Shown piece after piece: positions 8,188 through 18,172 of a stretch of 64,000 nt of DNA. The notes under the pieces are model-generated. The model made no database searches. It had not been told where the DNA came from and was given only the letters and a program-made list of their open reading frames with translations. The DNA comes from Cupidesulfovibrio sp000226255 (GTDB lineage: Bacteria > Desulfobacterota > Desulfovibrionia > Desulfovibrionales > Desulfovibrionaceae). Numbering within the stretch: position 1 is the stretch's first letter; every line of letters begins with the position of its first letter. Both the position numbers and the translations under genes were made by a program. Location of the stretch: contig NZ_AP036014.1 of NCBI RefSeq assembly GCF_003402415.2, positions 3,534,001 through 3,598,000 of the forward strand. The letters are read 5' to 3'.

Positions 8188-8796
8188 ATGGCATCAATCT
8201 TCCGCACCATCGCCGACCTGTGGAGCCTTGTGGTGGGGCTTGCCATCACCGGCAAGGAATTCTGCAGGCCCGGCGTCACCGTGCACTATCCCCGGGCAGA
8301 GGTAGCGCCCGAGTCGGCCGCCTCGTTCCGGGGCCCCATAGAACTCATCGGGCTGGACAAGGAACCGTCAAAGCCCAAGTGCATCGCCTGCATGCTCTGC
8401 GTGTCGGCCTGCCCCAGCAACTGCATAACCGTCACCCGCGCCCCCACCCCCAAGCCCACGCCCGAGGAACTGAAGGCCATGGCAGAGGCGGAAGCGCGAG
8501 GCGAAAAGCCCAAGAAGCCCGCGCCGCCCAAGGCGCCCGGAACCTGGACCTACGACTTCTCGCTGTGCAGCCTGTGCGGCAGCTGCGTGGAGGCGTGCCC
8601 GGTGGATTCCATCGGCTTCTCGCACGACATCTACATGGTGGGCACCAAACGCGAGGACTTCGTGTTCGACCAGCTGGCGCGCCTGGCCCGCAAGCCGGCG
8701 GCCCGCAAGCCGGAACCGAAGAAGGCCGCACCGGAGCCTGCTTCGGCCCCGGCCCCCGCGCCCGAAACCGCCGCAACCCCCGCAAGCGAGGCATGA
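8188..8796 (+). CDS. nuoI: Complex I subunit I, 2x[4Fe-4S] ferredoxin-like
   Basis: A 202-residue peripheral subunit carrying clusters N6a and N6b. Two complete motifs are seen: CIACMLCVSACP (65-76) and CSLCGSCVEACP (127-138). Between them is an unusually long charged insert (about 86-118, rich in K, E, P and A), and the C-terminal 30 residues form another K/P/A tail. Such extensions could dock a soluble electron donor where the NADH module is missing; that is inference. The start follows AAGGAGGAAGG; the open frame upstream is non-coding repeat sequence. nuoJ begins one base after its stop. Confidence 0.95.
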   Translation: MASIFRTIADLWSLVVGLAITGKEFCRPGVTVHYPRAEVAPESAASFRGPIELIGLDKEPSKPKCIACMLCVSACPSNCITVTRAPTPKPTPEELKAMAEAEARGEKPKKPAPPKAPGTWTYDFSLCSLCGSCVEACPVDSIGFSHDIYMVGTKREDFVFDQLARLARKPAARKPEPKKAAPEPASAPAPAPETAATPASEA

Positions 8797-8797
8797 C

Positions 8798-9304
8798 ATG
8801 GAAACACCGGCAATCCTCGCCTTCGGCTTCTACTTCCTGGTCATCGTGGTCGGCTGTTTCATGGCCGTGGGCAGCGCCAGCCTGGTGCGCGCGCTGGTGG
8901 GCCTGGTGGCCACTCTGCTGGGCGTGGCGGGCATGTACCTTCTGCTCAACGCGCCGTTCATGGCCTTCATGCAGATTCTCATCTACGTGGGCGCCATCTG
9001 CGTGCTGATCTTCTTCGCGCTGATGCTGGCCCGGGCCGACGCGGACGGCGACGAGGCGGACCCCGCCCCGGCCCCGCGCGTGTTCAAGGGCGTGCTGGCG
9101 GCCATGCTGCCTGGCGCGCTGCTGGCCCCCATCCTGCTGCTGCACCCCACGGCGTCGCACCTGATGCCGCCGGACGTGCCGCTGGCCGACCTTGGCCGCA
9201 GGCTGATGGAGGACTACGTGCTGCCCTTCGAACTCATCTCCGTGGTCCTGCTCATCTCCATGGCCGGGGCCGTGCTGCTCGTCTGGGAAAGGAGGGACAA
9301 GTGA
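8798..9304 (+). CDS. nuoJ: Complex I subunit J
   Basis: A 168-residue membrane subunit with five hydrophobic segments (about 5-25, 30-48, 54-75, 92-112, 143-163). The third helix region MQILIYVGAICVLIFFALML matches the conserved pi-bulge helix of NuoJ that takes part in coupling. The stop overlaps the nuoK GTG start. Confidence 0.94.
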   Translation: METPAILAFGFYFLVIVVGCFMAVGSASLVRALVGLVATLLGVAGMYLLLNAPFMAFMQILIYVGAICVLIFFALMLARADADGDEADPAPAPRVFKGVLAAMLPGALLAPILLLHPTASHLMPPDVPLADLGRRLMEDYVLPFELISVVLLISMAGAVLLVWERRDK

Positions 9305-9615
9305 AACCGCTCGTGCTCTATCAACTGGCCTCCCTCGTGCTGCTGGGCGCGGGCCTGGCGGGGCTGGTGAAGCGGCGCACGCTGGTGGGCATGCTCATTG
9401 CCGTGGAGCTGATGCTCAACGGCGCGGGGCTGTCCATCGTGGCCGCCACCCAGCTTACCGGGGCGGACCCCGCCCTCGGACAACTGGCCACGCTGCTGGT
9501 CATGGGCCTTGCGGCGGCTGAAGCCACCGTGGCGCTGGCCGCCATCGTGGTGGTGTTCCGCCGCTTCGGCCATACCCGCACCGACGCCCTGACCACCCTG
9601 AGGGAGCAGCAGTGA
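9301..9615 (+). CDS. nuoK: Complex I subunit K
   Basis: A 104-residue, three-helix subunit related to MrpC. It starts with GTG in a GTGA overlap with nuoJ, with AAAGGAGGGAC upstream. Conserved membrane glutamates are visible in VGMLIAVELMLNGAGLS and AAAEATVALAAIV, the proton-path residues of the family. The stop overlaps the next gene by four bases. Confidence 0.94.
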   Translation: MKPLVLYQLASLVLLGAGLAGLVKRRTLVGMLIAVELMLNGAGLSIVAATQLTGADPALGQLATLLVMGLAAAEATVALAAIVVVFRRFGHTRTDALTTLREQQ

Positions 9616-11114
9616 TGACAGCGCCCAACACCATCGAAACCGCGAGCCTGCTCGTTCCGCTCATCATCACCCTTGTGGCCCCCTTCGCCATCATGCTGGC
9701 GCGGGGCAACGCCAACCGGCGCGAGGCCATGTCGTTCATCGCCGCCGCGCTGACCTTCCTTTCGGTGCTGCAACTGGCGCCGGGGGTCATCGGCGGGGCC
9801 ATCTACACCTACACCGTCACCACCATCCTGCCCGGCGTCAGCCTTACCCTGTGCGCCGACGGGCTGGGCATGATCTTCGCGCTCATCGCCACCTTTCTGT
9901 GGGGCTTCGCCACCAGCTACAACATCGGGTACATGCGCGGGCTGAACGAACACGCCCAGACGCGCTACTACACCTGCTTCGCGGTGGCCATCTTCGGCGC
10001 GGTGGGCGTGGCCTTCTCCGCCACGGTGTTCACCCTGTACCTGTTCTACGAGGTGATCACCGTCTTCACCTACCCGCTCGTCGCGCACCACCAGGATGCA
10101 GAGGGGTTTGCCGGGGCGCGCAAGTACCTGGTATACTTGATGGGCACCTCCAAGCTGTTCCTGCTGCCCGCCATGGTGCTGACCTACGTGCTTACCGGCA
10201 CGCTGGACATGCGCCTTGGCGACGTGCTGAACGGCATGTTCCCGCCCGATGTCATCGCCGCCCACCCCAACCTGGTGCGGCTGACCTACGTGCTGTACAT
10301 CGCGGGCCTGGCCAAGGCGGCCCTGGCCCCGTTCCACAACTGGCTGCCCTCGGCCATGGTGGCCCCCACGCCCGTCTCGGCCCTGCTGCACGCGGTGGCC
10401 GTGGTCAAGGCGGGGGTGTTCTCCGTCAGCCGGATCATCCTGTCCGGCTTCGGGGTGCAGACCATGGACGTGCTGGGCCTGGGCATTCCCACGGCGTGGC
10501 TGGCGGCCTTCACCATCATCGGGGCATCGCTCATCGCCCTGACCAAGGACGACATCAAGGCCCGGCTGGCCTATTCCACGGTCAGCCAGCTGTCCTACGT
10601 GATCATCGGGGTGGCCCTGCTGACGCCATCCGCCGTGCAGGGCGGGCTGATGCACATCCCCCACCACGCCTTCTCCAAGATCACCCTGTTCTTCGGCGCG
10701 GGGGCCATCTACGTGGCCACGCACATCAAGAAGATCAGCCAGATGAACGGCCTTGGCCGCCGCATGCCGTGGACCTTCGGGGCCTTCGGCCTGGCGTCCC
10801 TTTCCATGATCGGCATGCCGCCGGTGTGCGGCTTCGTCTCCAAGTGGTACATCGTCAACGGCTCGCTCCAGGCCGGGCAGACCGCCCTGCTGGTGGCCCT
10901 GTTGCTGTCCACCCTGCTCAACGCGGGCTACTTCGTGCCCATCTTCTACCGGGCGTTCATGCTGCCGCCCGCCCCGGACGCCAACATAGAGCAGTACACA
11001 GAGGCCCCCGCCTCCATGGTGGTGCCGCTGTGCCTGACCGGGGCCATATCGCTGCTGCTGGGCCTGTATCCGCAGGTGTTCCTGAACTTCATCCAGGCGT
11101 TCGGCCACTTCTAG
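9612..11114 (+). CDS. MrpD/NuoN-like antiporter subunit (first of two extra)
   Basis: A 500-residue polytopic protein (about 14 helices) of the proton-conducting membrane transporter family, in the place where nuoL would be expected. Seen: the helix-5 glutamate in LYLFYEVITVFTYPL, lysine-containing GLAKAALAPFHNWLPSAM, and helix 8 HAVAVVKAGVF. It is followed by KDDIKARLAYSTVSQLSYV. It lacks the long C-terminal lateral helix of NuoL. By sequence style it is closer to the MrpD antiporter branch than to NuoL. Its start overlaps nuoK. Each such subunit is expected to move one proton (or sodium) per turnover; the ion is not determinable here. Confidence 0.9.
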   Translation: MMTAPNTIETASLLVPLIITLVAPFAIMLARGNANRREAMSFIAAALTFLSVLQLAPGVIGGAIYTYTVTTILPGVSLTLCADGLGMIFALIATFLWGFATSYNIGYMRGLNEHAQTRYYTCFAVAIFGAVGVAFSATVFTLYLFYEVITVFTYPLVAHHQDAEGFAGARKYLVYLMGTSKLFLLPAMVLTYVLTGTLDMRLGDVLNGMFPPDVIAAHPNLVRLTYVLYIAGLAKAALAPFHNWLPSAMVAPTPVSALLHAVAVVKAGVFSVSRIILSGFGVQTMDVLGLGIPTAWLAAFTIIGASLIALTKDDIKARLAYSTVSQLSYVIIGVALLTPSAVQGGLMHIPHHAFSKITLFFGAGAIYVATHIKKISQMNGLGRRMPWTFGAFGLASLSMIGMPPVCGFVSKWYIVNGSLQAGQTALLVALLLSTLLNAGYFVPIFYRAFMLPPAPDANIEQYTEAPASMVVPLCLTGAISLLLGLYPQVFLNFIQAFGHF

Positions 11115-11123
11115 GAGCGCACC

Positions 11124-11381
11124 ATGAACGGACTCGGAGCATTCCTTGAACGCCAGCGCGAACTGCGCGGCGCATGGCTGAAGGCCCTGTACGGGGCGCT
11201 GGCCGCCCTCGTGCTGCTGAACCTGTTCATCGGCCCGCACGAGCCGCACTTCGGCCTCGATGCCTACCCCGGCTTCTGGGCGCTGTTCGGCCTGGTGGTG
11301 GGCGTGCTGATGGTGGTGATCATGAAGCGCATGGTGCAGCCCGTCATCGTGCGCAGGGAGGACCACTATGGAGACATCTAG
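11124..11381 (+). CDS. Small two-helix membrane protein within the nuo operon
   Basis: An 85-residue protein with two hydrophobic helices (about 21-36 and 48-67) joined by a short loop containing GPHEPHFGLDAYPGF. The start has GGAGCGCACC upstream; the 3' end overlaps the next antiporter gene by 14 bases, so it is clearly translated as part of the operon. I do not recognise a named family. It could be an accessory subunit stabilising the extra antiporter, by analogy with the small MrpE/F/G or supernumerary subunits, but there is no motif to prove this. Confidence 0.8.
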   Translation: MNGLGAFLERQRELRGAWLKALYGALAALVLLNLFIGPHEPHFGLDAYPGFWALFGLVVGVLMVVIMKRMVQPVIVRREDHYGDI

Positions 11382-13152
11382 TTTCATCCACCCCGCCATA
11401 GGGTTCCTGGCCCTGGCGGCGGTGCTGCCCTTCCTGCGCGGCAAATGGTGGAACTGGCTGCTGCCCGCCCCGGCGGTGCTGGCCGTGTTCGCCGTGTTCA
11501 CCATGACCACCGGCGACCACCTGACCCTGCACTGGCTGGGGCAAACCCTGCTGCTGGGCCGCGTGGACAAGCTGTCGCTGGTCTTCGCCCAGGTGTTTGC
11601 CGTGATGTCGCTGGCGGGCATGCTGTACGCCATGCACGTGGAGGACCGGGGGCAGCACATCGCCGCCGCCCTGTACGTGTCGGGCGGGTTCGGCTGCGTG
11701 TTCGCGGGCGACTACCTGACCCTGTTCGTGTTCTGGGAACTGATGTCCATCGGCTCCACCTTCCTCGTGCTGCTGAACCGCACGCGCGAGTCGGTGCTGG
11801 CGGGCTTCCGCTACTTTCTCTACCACACCGCCGGGGGCCTCTTGCTGCTGGCGGGGCTGCTGCTGCGCTACAAGGCCCTAGGCACGTGGGAGTTCACGGC
11901 CATGGCCCCGGCGGCCAACGCCCCCCTGTACGAATGGCTGATCCTGGCCGGGTTCTGCGTCAACGCCGCCGTGGTGCCGCTGCACGCATGGCTGCCCGAC
12001 GCCTACCCGCGCGGGACCGTGACCGGCTCGGTGTTCATGTGCGCCTACACCACCAAGACGGCGGTGTACGTGCTGGCGCGCGGCTTCGCCGGGTGGGAGA
12101 TCCTGGCGGCGGCGGGCACGGTGATGGCGGTATACGGCGTGCTGTACGCGTGCATCGAGAACAACGCCCGGCGCATCCTGTCGTACCACATCGTCTCGCA
12201 GGTGGGGTACATGGTGGCGGGCATCGGCGTGGGCACGGCCATGACGCTGAACGGCGCGGTGGCCCATGCCTACGCGCACATCCTGTACAAGGGCCTCCTG
12301 TTCATGGGCACCGGCTGCCTGCTGTACGCGGCGGGCACGGCCAAACTGGACAAGCTGGGCGGCCTTGCCGCGCGGCTGCCGTGGGTCATGGTGCTGTACA
12401 TGGTGGCGGCCCTGTCCATCTCGGGCATGCCGGTGTTCAACGGCTTCATCTCCAAGACCATGACCATCACCGGCGCGGCCGAGGCGCACCAGACGCTGGT
12501 GGCCCTGGGCCTGGAAATCGCGGCGGTGGGCACGTTCATCTCGGTGGGCATCAAGCTGCCCTACTTCGCCTTCTGGGGCGGCAAGCCCACGGACAACGAC
12601 CGTGCGCTGGCCCCCATCCCGTGGAACATGTACGCGGGCATGTCCGTGCTGGCCGTGCTGTGCATCCTGCAGGGCGTGGCCCCGTCCATCCTGTACGCCT
12701 ACCTGCCCTTCGAGGTGGAACACCCCTACGTGCCGTGGTCCGTGTGGCACGTGCTGCAATCGCTGCTGCTGTTGGGCTTCTCGGGCCTGGCCTTCTACCT
12801 GCTGCGCAAGGTGATCACCCCGCACGAGGGGCTGAACCTGGACGTGGACATCGCCTACCGCGCGGTGGGCACCGGGGCGCTGCGCTTCGTGTGCCGCCCG
12901 CTGGCCTTTCTGGACGACCGCTGGACCGAGGCCTACCGCGTGGGCGGCCTGCGCGGGCTGATGGGCATCGCCCTTGGCTCCGTGTGGTTCGACCGCAAGG
13001 CCATCGACGGCGTGGTGGACGGCAGCGCACGCACGGTGCGGGGCATCGGCGGGCTGGGCGCGCGCACGCAGAACGGCAGTCTTCAGGATTATCTGGGACT
13101 GGCCGCGTTCCTTGCGCTGTGCGTGTTCGGCCTGGTCTGGTATCTGGGCTAG
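11368..13152 (+). CDS. NuoL/MrpD-like antiporter subunit (second)
   Basis: A 594-residue polytopic protein. Seen: helix-5 region FVFWELMSIGSTFLVLLNRT with the key Glu, AAVVPLHAWLPDAYPRGTVT, TTKTAVYVLARGF, and NNARRILSYHIVSQVGYM. The C-terminal 120 residues after about 470 run DGVVDGSARTVRGIG and NGSLQDYLGLA, resembling the end of NuoL with its lateral helix, so this is the best NuoL counterpart. Together with the gene at 9612, nuoM and nuoN it gives four antiporter-like subunits. A 27-base gap with ACGGAG leads to nuoM. Confidence 0.9.
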   Translation: METSSFIHPAIGFLALAAVLPFLRGKWWNWLLPAPAVLAVFAVFTMTTGDHLTLHWLGQTLLLGRVDKLSLVFAQVFAVMSLAGMLYAMHVEDRGQHIAAALYVSGGFGCVFAGDYLTLFVFWELMSIGSTFLVLLNRTRESVLAGFRYFLYHTAGGLLLLAGLLLRYKALGTWEFTAMAPAANAPLYEWLILAGFCVNAAVVPLHAWLPDAYPRGTVTGSVFMCAYTTKTAVYVLARGFAGWEILAAAGTVMAVYGVLYACIENNARRILSYHIVSQVGYMVAGIGVGTAMTLNGAVAHAYAHILYKGLLFMGTGCLLYAAGTAKLDKLGGLAARLPWVMVLYMVAALSISGMPVFNGFISKTMTITGAAEAHQTLVALGLEIAAVGTFISVGIKLPYFAFWGGKPTDNDRALAPIPWNMYAGMSVLAVLCILQGVAPSILYAYLPFEVEHPYVPWSVWHVLQSLLLLGFSGLAFYLLRKVITPHEGLNLDVDIAYRAVGTGALRFVCRPLAFLDDRWTEAYRVGGLRGLMGIALGSVWFDRKAIDGVVDGSARTVRGIGGLGARTQNGSLQDYLGLAAFLALCVFGLVWYLG

Positions 13153-13179
13153 CCGCAACGGGACCCACAAAAAACGGAG

Positions 13180-14741
<1,562 letters not shown>

Positions 14742-14745
<4 letters not shown>

Positions 14746-16169
14746 ACCTCGACCTTGCCCTGCTTGTTCCCGAATGCGCCATGCTGCTGCTGGTGGCCGT
14801 GCTGTTCGTGCAGGCGCTGTCCGCCGGGCCCGTCTCGGTGTCGGCCCACCGCTGGCTGCCCCTGGGCGCGCTGGCGGTGACTGCCGCCACGGTGGTCGGC
14901 CTGCCTGCCGAAGGCATGCTGCTGTGGGACGCCTACAAGGTGGACGCCCTGTCGCAGTTCTTCAAGCTGTGCGTGGCTGGCGGTTTCTGCATCGCCGTGC
15001 TCAACGCCACCCGCCAGCCCACGCTGGAGGAAGGCAAGCGCGCCGACTACTTCCTGTTCCTGGGGGTGTCGGCGTGGGGACTGATGCTGCTGGCCTCGTC
15101 CGCTGAACTGGTAACCCTGTACCTTGCGCTGGAACTGTCGTCCTACAGCCTGTACGTGCTCATCCCCCTGCGCGGGCGCACCCGCGAGGGGGCCGAGGCG
15201 GGCGTCAAGTACATCCTGTTCGGCGCGGCGGCCACGGCCATCTCGCTGTACGGGCTGTCCTACATCATGGCCGCCCAGCAGACCACGTACATCGCGGCGC
15301 TGGCCGCGCGCGACTGGTCGTGGGCGGCAAGCCCCATGGCCGTGGTGGGCCTGTCCCTGTTCCTGTGCGGCATGTTCTACAAGCTGGCCCTGTTCCCGTT
15401 CCACTTCTGGTGCCCCGACGTGTACCAGGGGGCCAGCAACGAGACGGCGGCCTACGTGGCCACCCTGCCCAAGCTGGGCGCGGTGGTGGTGCTGGTGCGC
15501 CTGGCCGCCGTGCTGCACCCCGGGCTGGAAGTGACCACGGCCATCGCCTGGCTGGGCGTTCTTTCCATGACCTTCGGCAACCTGTGCGCGCTGGCGCAAA
15601 AGGACGTGAAGCGCATGCTGGGCTTCTCGTCCGTGGCGCACGCGGGCTACGTGACCGTGGGCCTGGTGTCCGGCACGGCAGAGGGGCTGGCCGCCGCCGC
15701 GTTCTACGCGCTGGTGTACGTGGTCATGAACCTGCTGTGCTTCTGGGTGGTGGCCCGGGTGGCCGTGGACGGGCGCAACCTGGTCCTGTCCGACCTCAAC
15801 GGGCTGCACCGCCGCTCGCCGGTGCTGGCCTTCGCCCTGGGGGTGGGGGCCTTCGCCCTGGTGGGCCTGCCGCCCACGGCGGGCTTCATGGGCAAGCTGT
15901 TCCTGATCACGGCGGCGTGGAACCACGGGTACAACTGGCTGGTCATCGCCCTGGCCCTGAACAGCGCCATCGCCATCTATTACTACCTGTCGCTGGTGCG
16001 CCACGCCTACACCGAGCCTGACGAAAACGCCTCGCTGCCCGCGCCCGACCAGAGCGCGTTCAGCCTGGGCGGCGCGGTGGCGCTGGCCGCCGCCACGCTG
16101 GTGCTGGGCATCGTGCCCGCGCCGCTGTTCGAGAAGGCGGTGAAGGCGGGCATGGCCCTCTTCGGCTAG
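14742..16169 (+). CDS. nuoN: Complex I subunit N
   Basis: A 475-residue antiporter-like subunit at the NuoK side of the membrane arm. It starts with GTG preceded by AAGGAGGTG, inside the end of nuoM. Seen: LYLALELSSYSLYVLIPL (helix-5 Glu), YKLALFPFHFWCPDVYQGAS (Lys and conserved loop), ATLPKLGAVVVL, KRMLGFSSVAHAGYV. It is the last gene of the operon; a long inverted repeat and a strong terminator follow. No nuoE, nuoF or nuoG occurs anywhere in the window. Confidence 0.95.
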
Positions 16170-16315
16170 GGGCTGTTTCCAACTTGTCTTTTCGCCCGTT
16201 GGCGTCGTCAAACTTCGCCTGCCATTTCGGTCAAATACGAAAAGAGTATACTCCCTCATGGCAGGCTCGTTTTCCTCGCCAACGAACAAAAATCCTTCGT
16301 TGGAAACAAGCCCCT
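16170..16315. repeat. Imperfect long inverted repeat after nuoN
   Basis: Outer arms GGGGCTGTTTCCAAC (16170-16184) and GTTGGAAACAAGCCCC (16300-16315) are near-perfect complements. Further in, CGTTGGCG pairs with CGCCAACG, and GCCTGCCAT pairs with ATGGCAGGC. The centre holds the AT-rich TACGAAAAGAGTATACTC. The whole could fold into one cruciform or RNA hairpin of about 57-base arms. It resembles a small non-autonomous mobile element or structured 3' UTR. No gene inside. Confidence 0.6.
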
Positions 16316-16330
16316 GAAAACCACCGACAC

Positions 16331-16366
16331 CCCCCGGTTCCGCACCACGGAACCGGGGGATTTTTT
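16331..16366 (+). terminator. Rho-independent terminator of the nuo operon
   Basis: A perfect 12-bp stem, CCCCCGGTTCCG (16331-16342) with CGGAACCGGGGG (16348-16359), five-base loop, followed by ATTTTTT. A textbook terminator. Confidence 0.92.
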
Positions 16367-16491
16367 ACACTTTCAAAGGCGGTGCGCGCTCGACATGCCC
16401 CGCGACCTTCCCCTAGCATGGGTGCATCCGCGCGGGGCGCAGCCTCTCCTTCTTTCCCGTTCCCCGCGCCATAACCCTCTGGAGACCCGCC

Positions 16492-17703
16492 ATGTCAGCC
16501 CCCACGCAGCCCACCCCCCTCGCGTCAGGCATCCGCATCGCCCCGGACTCCGGCCCCGTGCTGGTGGCGCACCTGGGCGGCCCCAAGACCGGCAGCAGCG
16601 CCATTCAGGCATTCTGTGACCACAACCGCACCCCCCTGTTCCGCAACCACGGCATCCTCTACCCCACCCTGAACCCGGACCGCGTGCCCGACGACGTCCG
16701 CCCGGCCATCCCCGGCGACCCGAACTTCGAACTGCCCCACCACGGGGCTGTCATCATGGGCATGGAACCGGACGCACAGGACGACTATCTCGCCCGCGCG
16801 GTGGACGCCTGTCGCGCCACCAATACCCCCATCCTGCTGCTGAGCCTGGAAGCCCCCAGCCTGCCCTCCTATGCGGACATGGTGCGGCGCAACGCCGCGC
16901 GCCTTGGCGTGCGCGCCGTGGCCGTGTGCTACGTGCGGCGGCAGGATACCTGGATGGAGGATGCCTGGAAGCAGTGGGGCCTGAAATACGACCAGTACGC
17001 CACGCCGGACGACTTCGCCCGCGCCCTCATGACCCGCGAATTGGACGACGTGTTCTTCCGCGCCGCCGTCTCGGTGCTGGAGCATGCCTGGCTGGATACG
17101 GTGTGGGGCTTCATGGAACCCGGCGACGTGGTGGTGCGCCCCTACGAACGATCCGCCCTGCCATGCGGCGACGTGGTGGCCGACCTGCTGGGCCTGCTGG
17201 GGGTGGGGTCCATCGCGCACCTGCCCCCGCCGCCCGCCACCAACTTCAACACCAACCACGGCTTCACGCCGGAGGCCATCAGGCTGCTGCGCATGGTGCG
17301 GCCCATGTTCGACGGGGTGTTCGACAACGGCCCATACGCAATGCTGTACGATGCGCTGCCCCGTGCCGCCGCCGCCCCGTTCGGGCATGTGGGGTTGCTG
17401 TCGCCCGGAATGCGCATGGCGGTGCTGGATCACTACGCCCCCTGCAACCAGCGCCTGGCCCGGCGCATCCCCGGCCACGAAGACGGCATGCTGTTCCGCG
17501 AAACGCCGGCCCCCGATGCGCCGTGGTGGCCCGACCGCGAACTGGCCGCCCCAGAGGTGGCCACCATGCTCATGCAGTGCATCCACCGCCAGCACGCGCG
17601 CCTTGGCGAGCTGCAGGGCCGCATCGAACGGCTGGAACGGTTGGAGAGAATGGCCCGCCGCAGGCTGGCCGCGCTGGACGGGGGATTGGACGCGCCGGAA
17701 TGA
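16492..17703 (+). CDS. Sulfotransferase-like P-loop protein
   Basis: A 403-residue soluble protein; GGAG lies seven bases upstream of the ATG. Near the N-terminus it has VAHLGGPKTGSSAIQAF (about 24-40). This matches the 5'-phosphosulfate-binding loop of PAPS-dependent sulfotransferases and related carbohydrate-modifying proteins (pattern H-x-G-x-x-K-T-G-S-S-x-I-Q). A second element, VAVCYVRRQDTWMEDAW (about 143-159), fits the 3'-phosphate-binding region. The C-terminus has a short coiled segment (LGELQGRIERLERLERM). The gene stands alone between the nuo terminator and the FmdE-type gene. Likely transfers sulfate to a sugar or peptide, but the acceptor is unknown and the family also contains inactive members. 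Confidence 0.72.
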   Translation: MSAPTQPTPLASGIRIAPDSGPVLVAHLGGPKTGSSAIQAFCDHNRTPLFRNHGILYPTLNPDRVPDDVRPAIPGDPNFELPHHGAVIMGMEPDAQDDYLARAVDACRATNTPILLLSLEAPSLPSYADMVRRNAARLGVRAVAVCYVRRQDTWMEDAWKQWGLKYDQYATPDDFARALMTRELDDVFFRAAVSVLEHAWLDTVWGFMEPGDVVVRPYERSALPCGDVVADLLGLLGVGSIAHLPPPPATNFNTNHGFTPEAIRLLRMVRPMFDGVFDNGPYAMLYDALPRAAAAPFGHVGLLSPGMRMAVLDHYAPCNQRLARRIPGHEDGMLFRETPAPDAPWWPDRELAAPEVATMLMQCIHRQHARLGELQGRIERLERLERMARRRLAALDGGLDAPE

Positions 17704-18172
17704 GACGCCGGGAAACGTGCCAGCATAGCGCGCCGCCCGAAGGCAACGTCCACGCCGCCAGACGCACCCCGCACGCTTCCCAGACAATGCGTGACCATGG
17801 CCGACAGCCACTGGCATCACGGCACCTCAGGATTCCCCATGGTGACCCCTGACGACTCGTGACGACCCGTGCTGACCCATGGGTTTCAATGTCACGCCAA
17901 ATGGCCGTTCCGTGACTCGCACGCCAAAAGCTGCTAGTGTCCGGCCCCAAGGCGGGAATACCACGGCAACACTCCGGCATTGCCGGACAAATCGGGTCAC
18001 CCGGGCCAGTCTCCACAGACAGGCCGCGTGCGTGGCCCGCACGATTCCGCGCGGACACGCATCCATGACCATGGAGGGGATGCAATGCGCGCGAATGCCG
18101 CTCCACGCAGCATCCCCGGCCGGTTCCGCCGCCGCGCCGCCCACGCAACCTCTGCCTTCAGGAAACCACCAC
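17704..18172. other. Intergenic, no gene recognised
   Basis: About 470 GC-rich bases. The frame of the next gene is open throughout, but the family N-terminus starts at 18173. A less GC-rich patch at 17880-17945 is the most likely promoter area; no clear hexamers and no molybdenum-cofactor riboswitch consensus were seen. Confidence 0.5.

Noticed and set aside
5696..8197. An 833-codon open frame on the minus strand across nuoD-nuoH
   Set aside because: It runs antisense to intact nuo genes and is H/Q/G/V-rich, the usual shadow in GC-rich DNA.
17879..18172. Longer N-terminus for the FmdE fusion protein
   Set aside because: The extra 98 residues are low-complexity and the family starts at MLIGPHTHDEF, where a ribosome site is present.
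17880..18172. Molybdenum-cofactor riboswitch in front of the FmdE fusion
   Set aside because: The location would make sense, but I could not find the conserved stems of that riboswitch.
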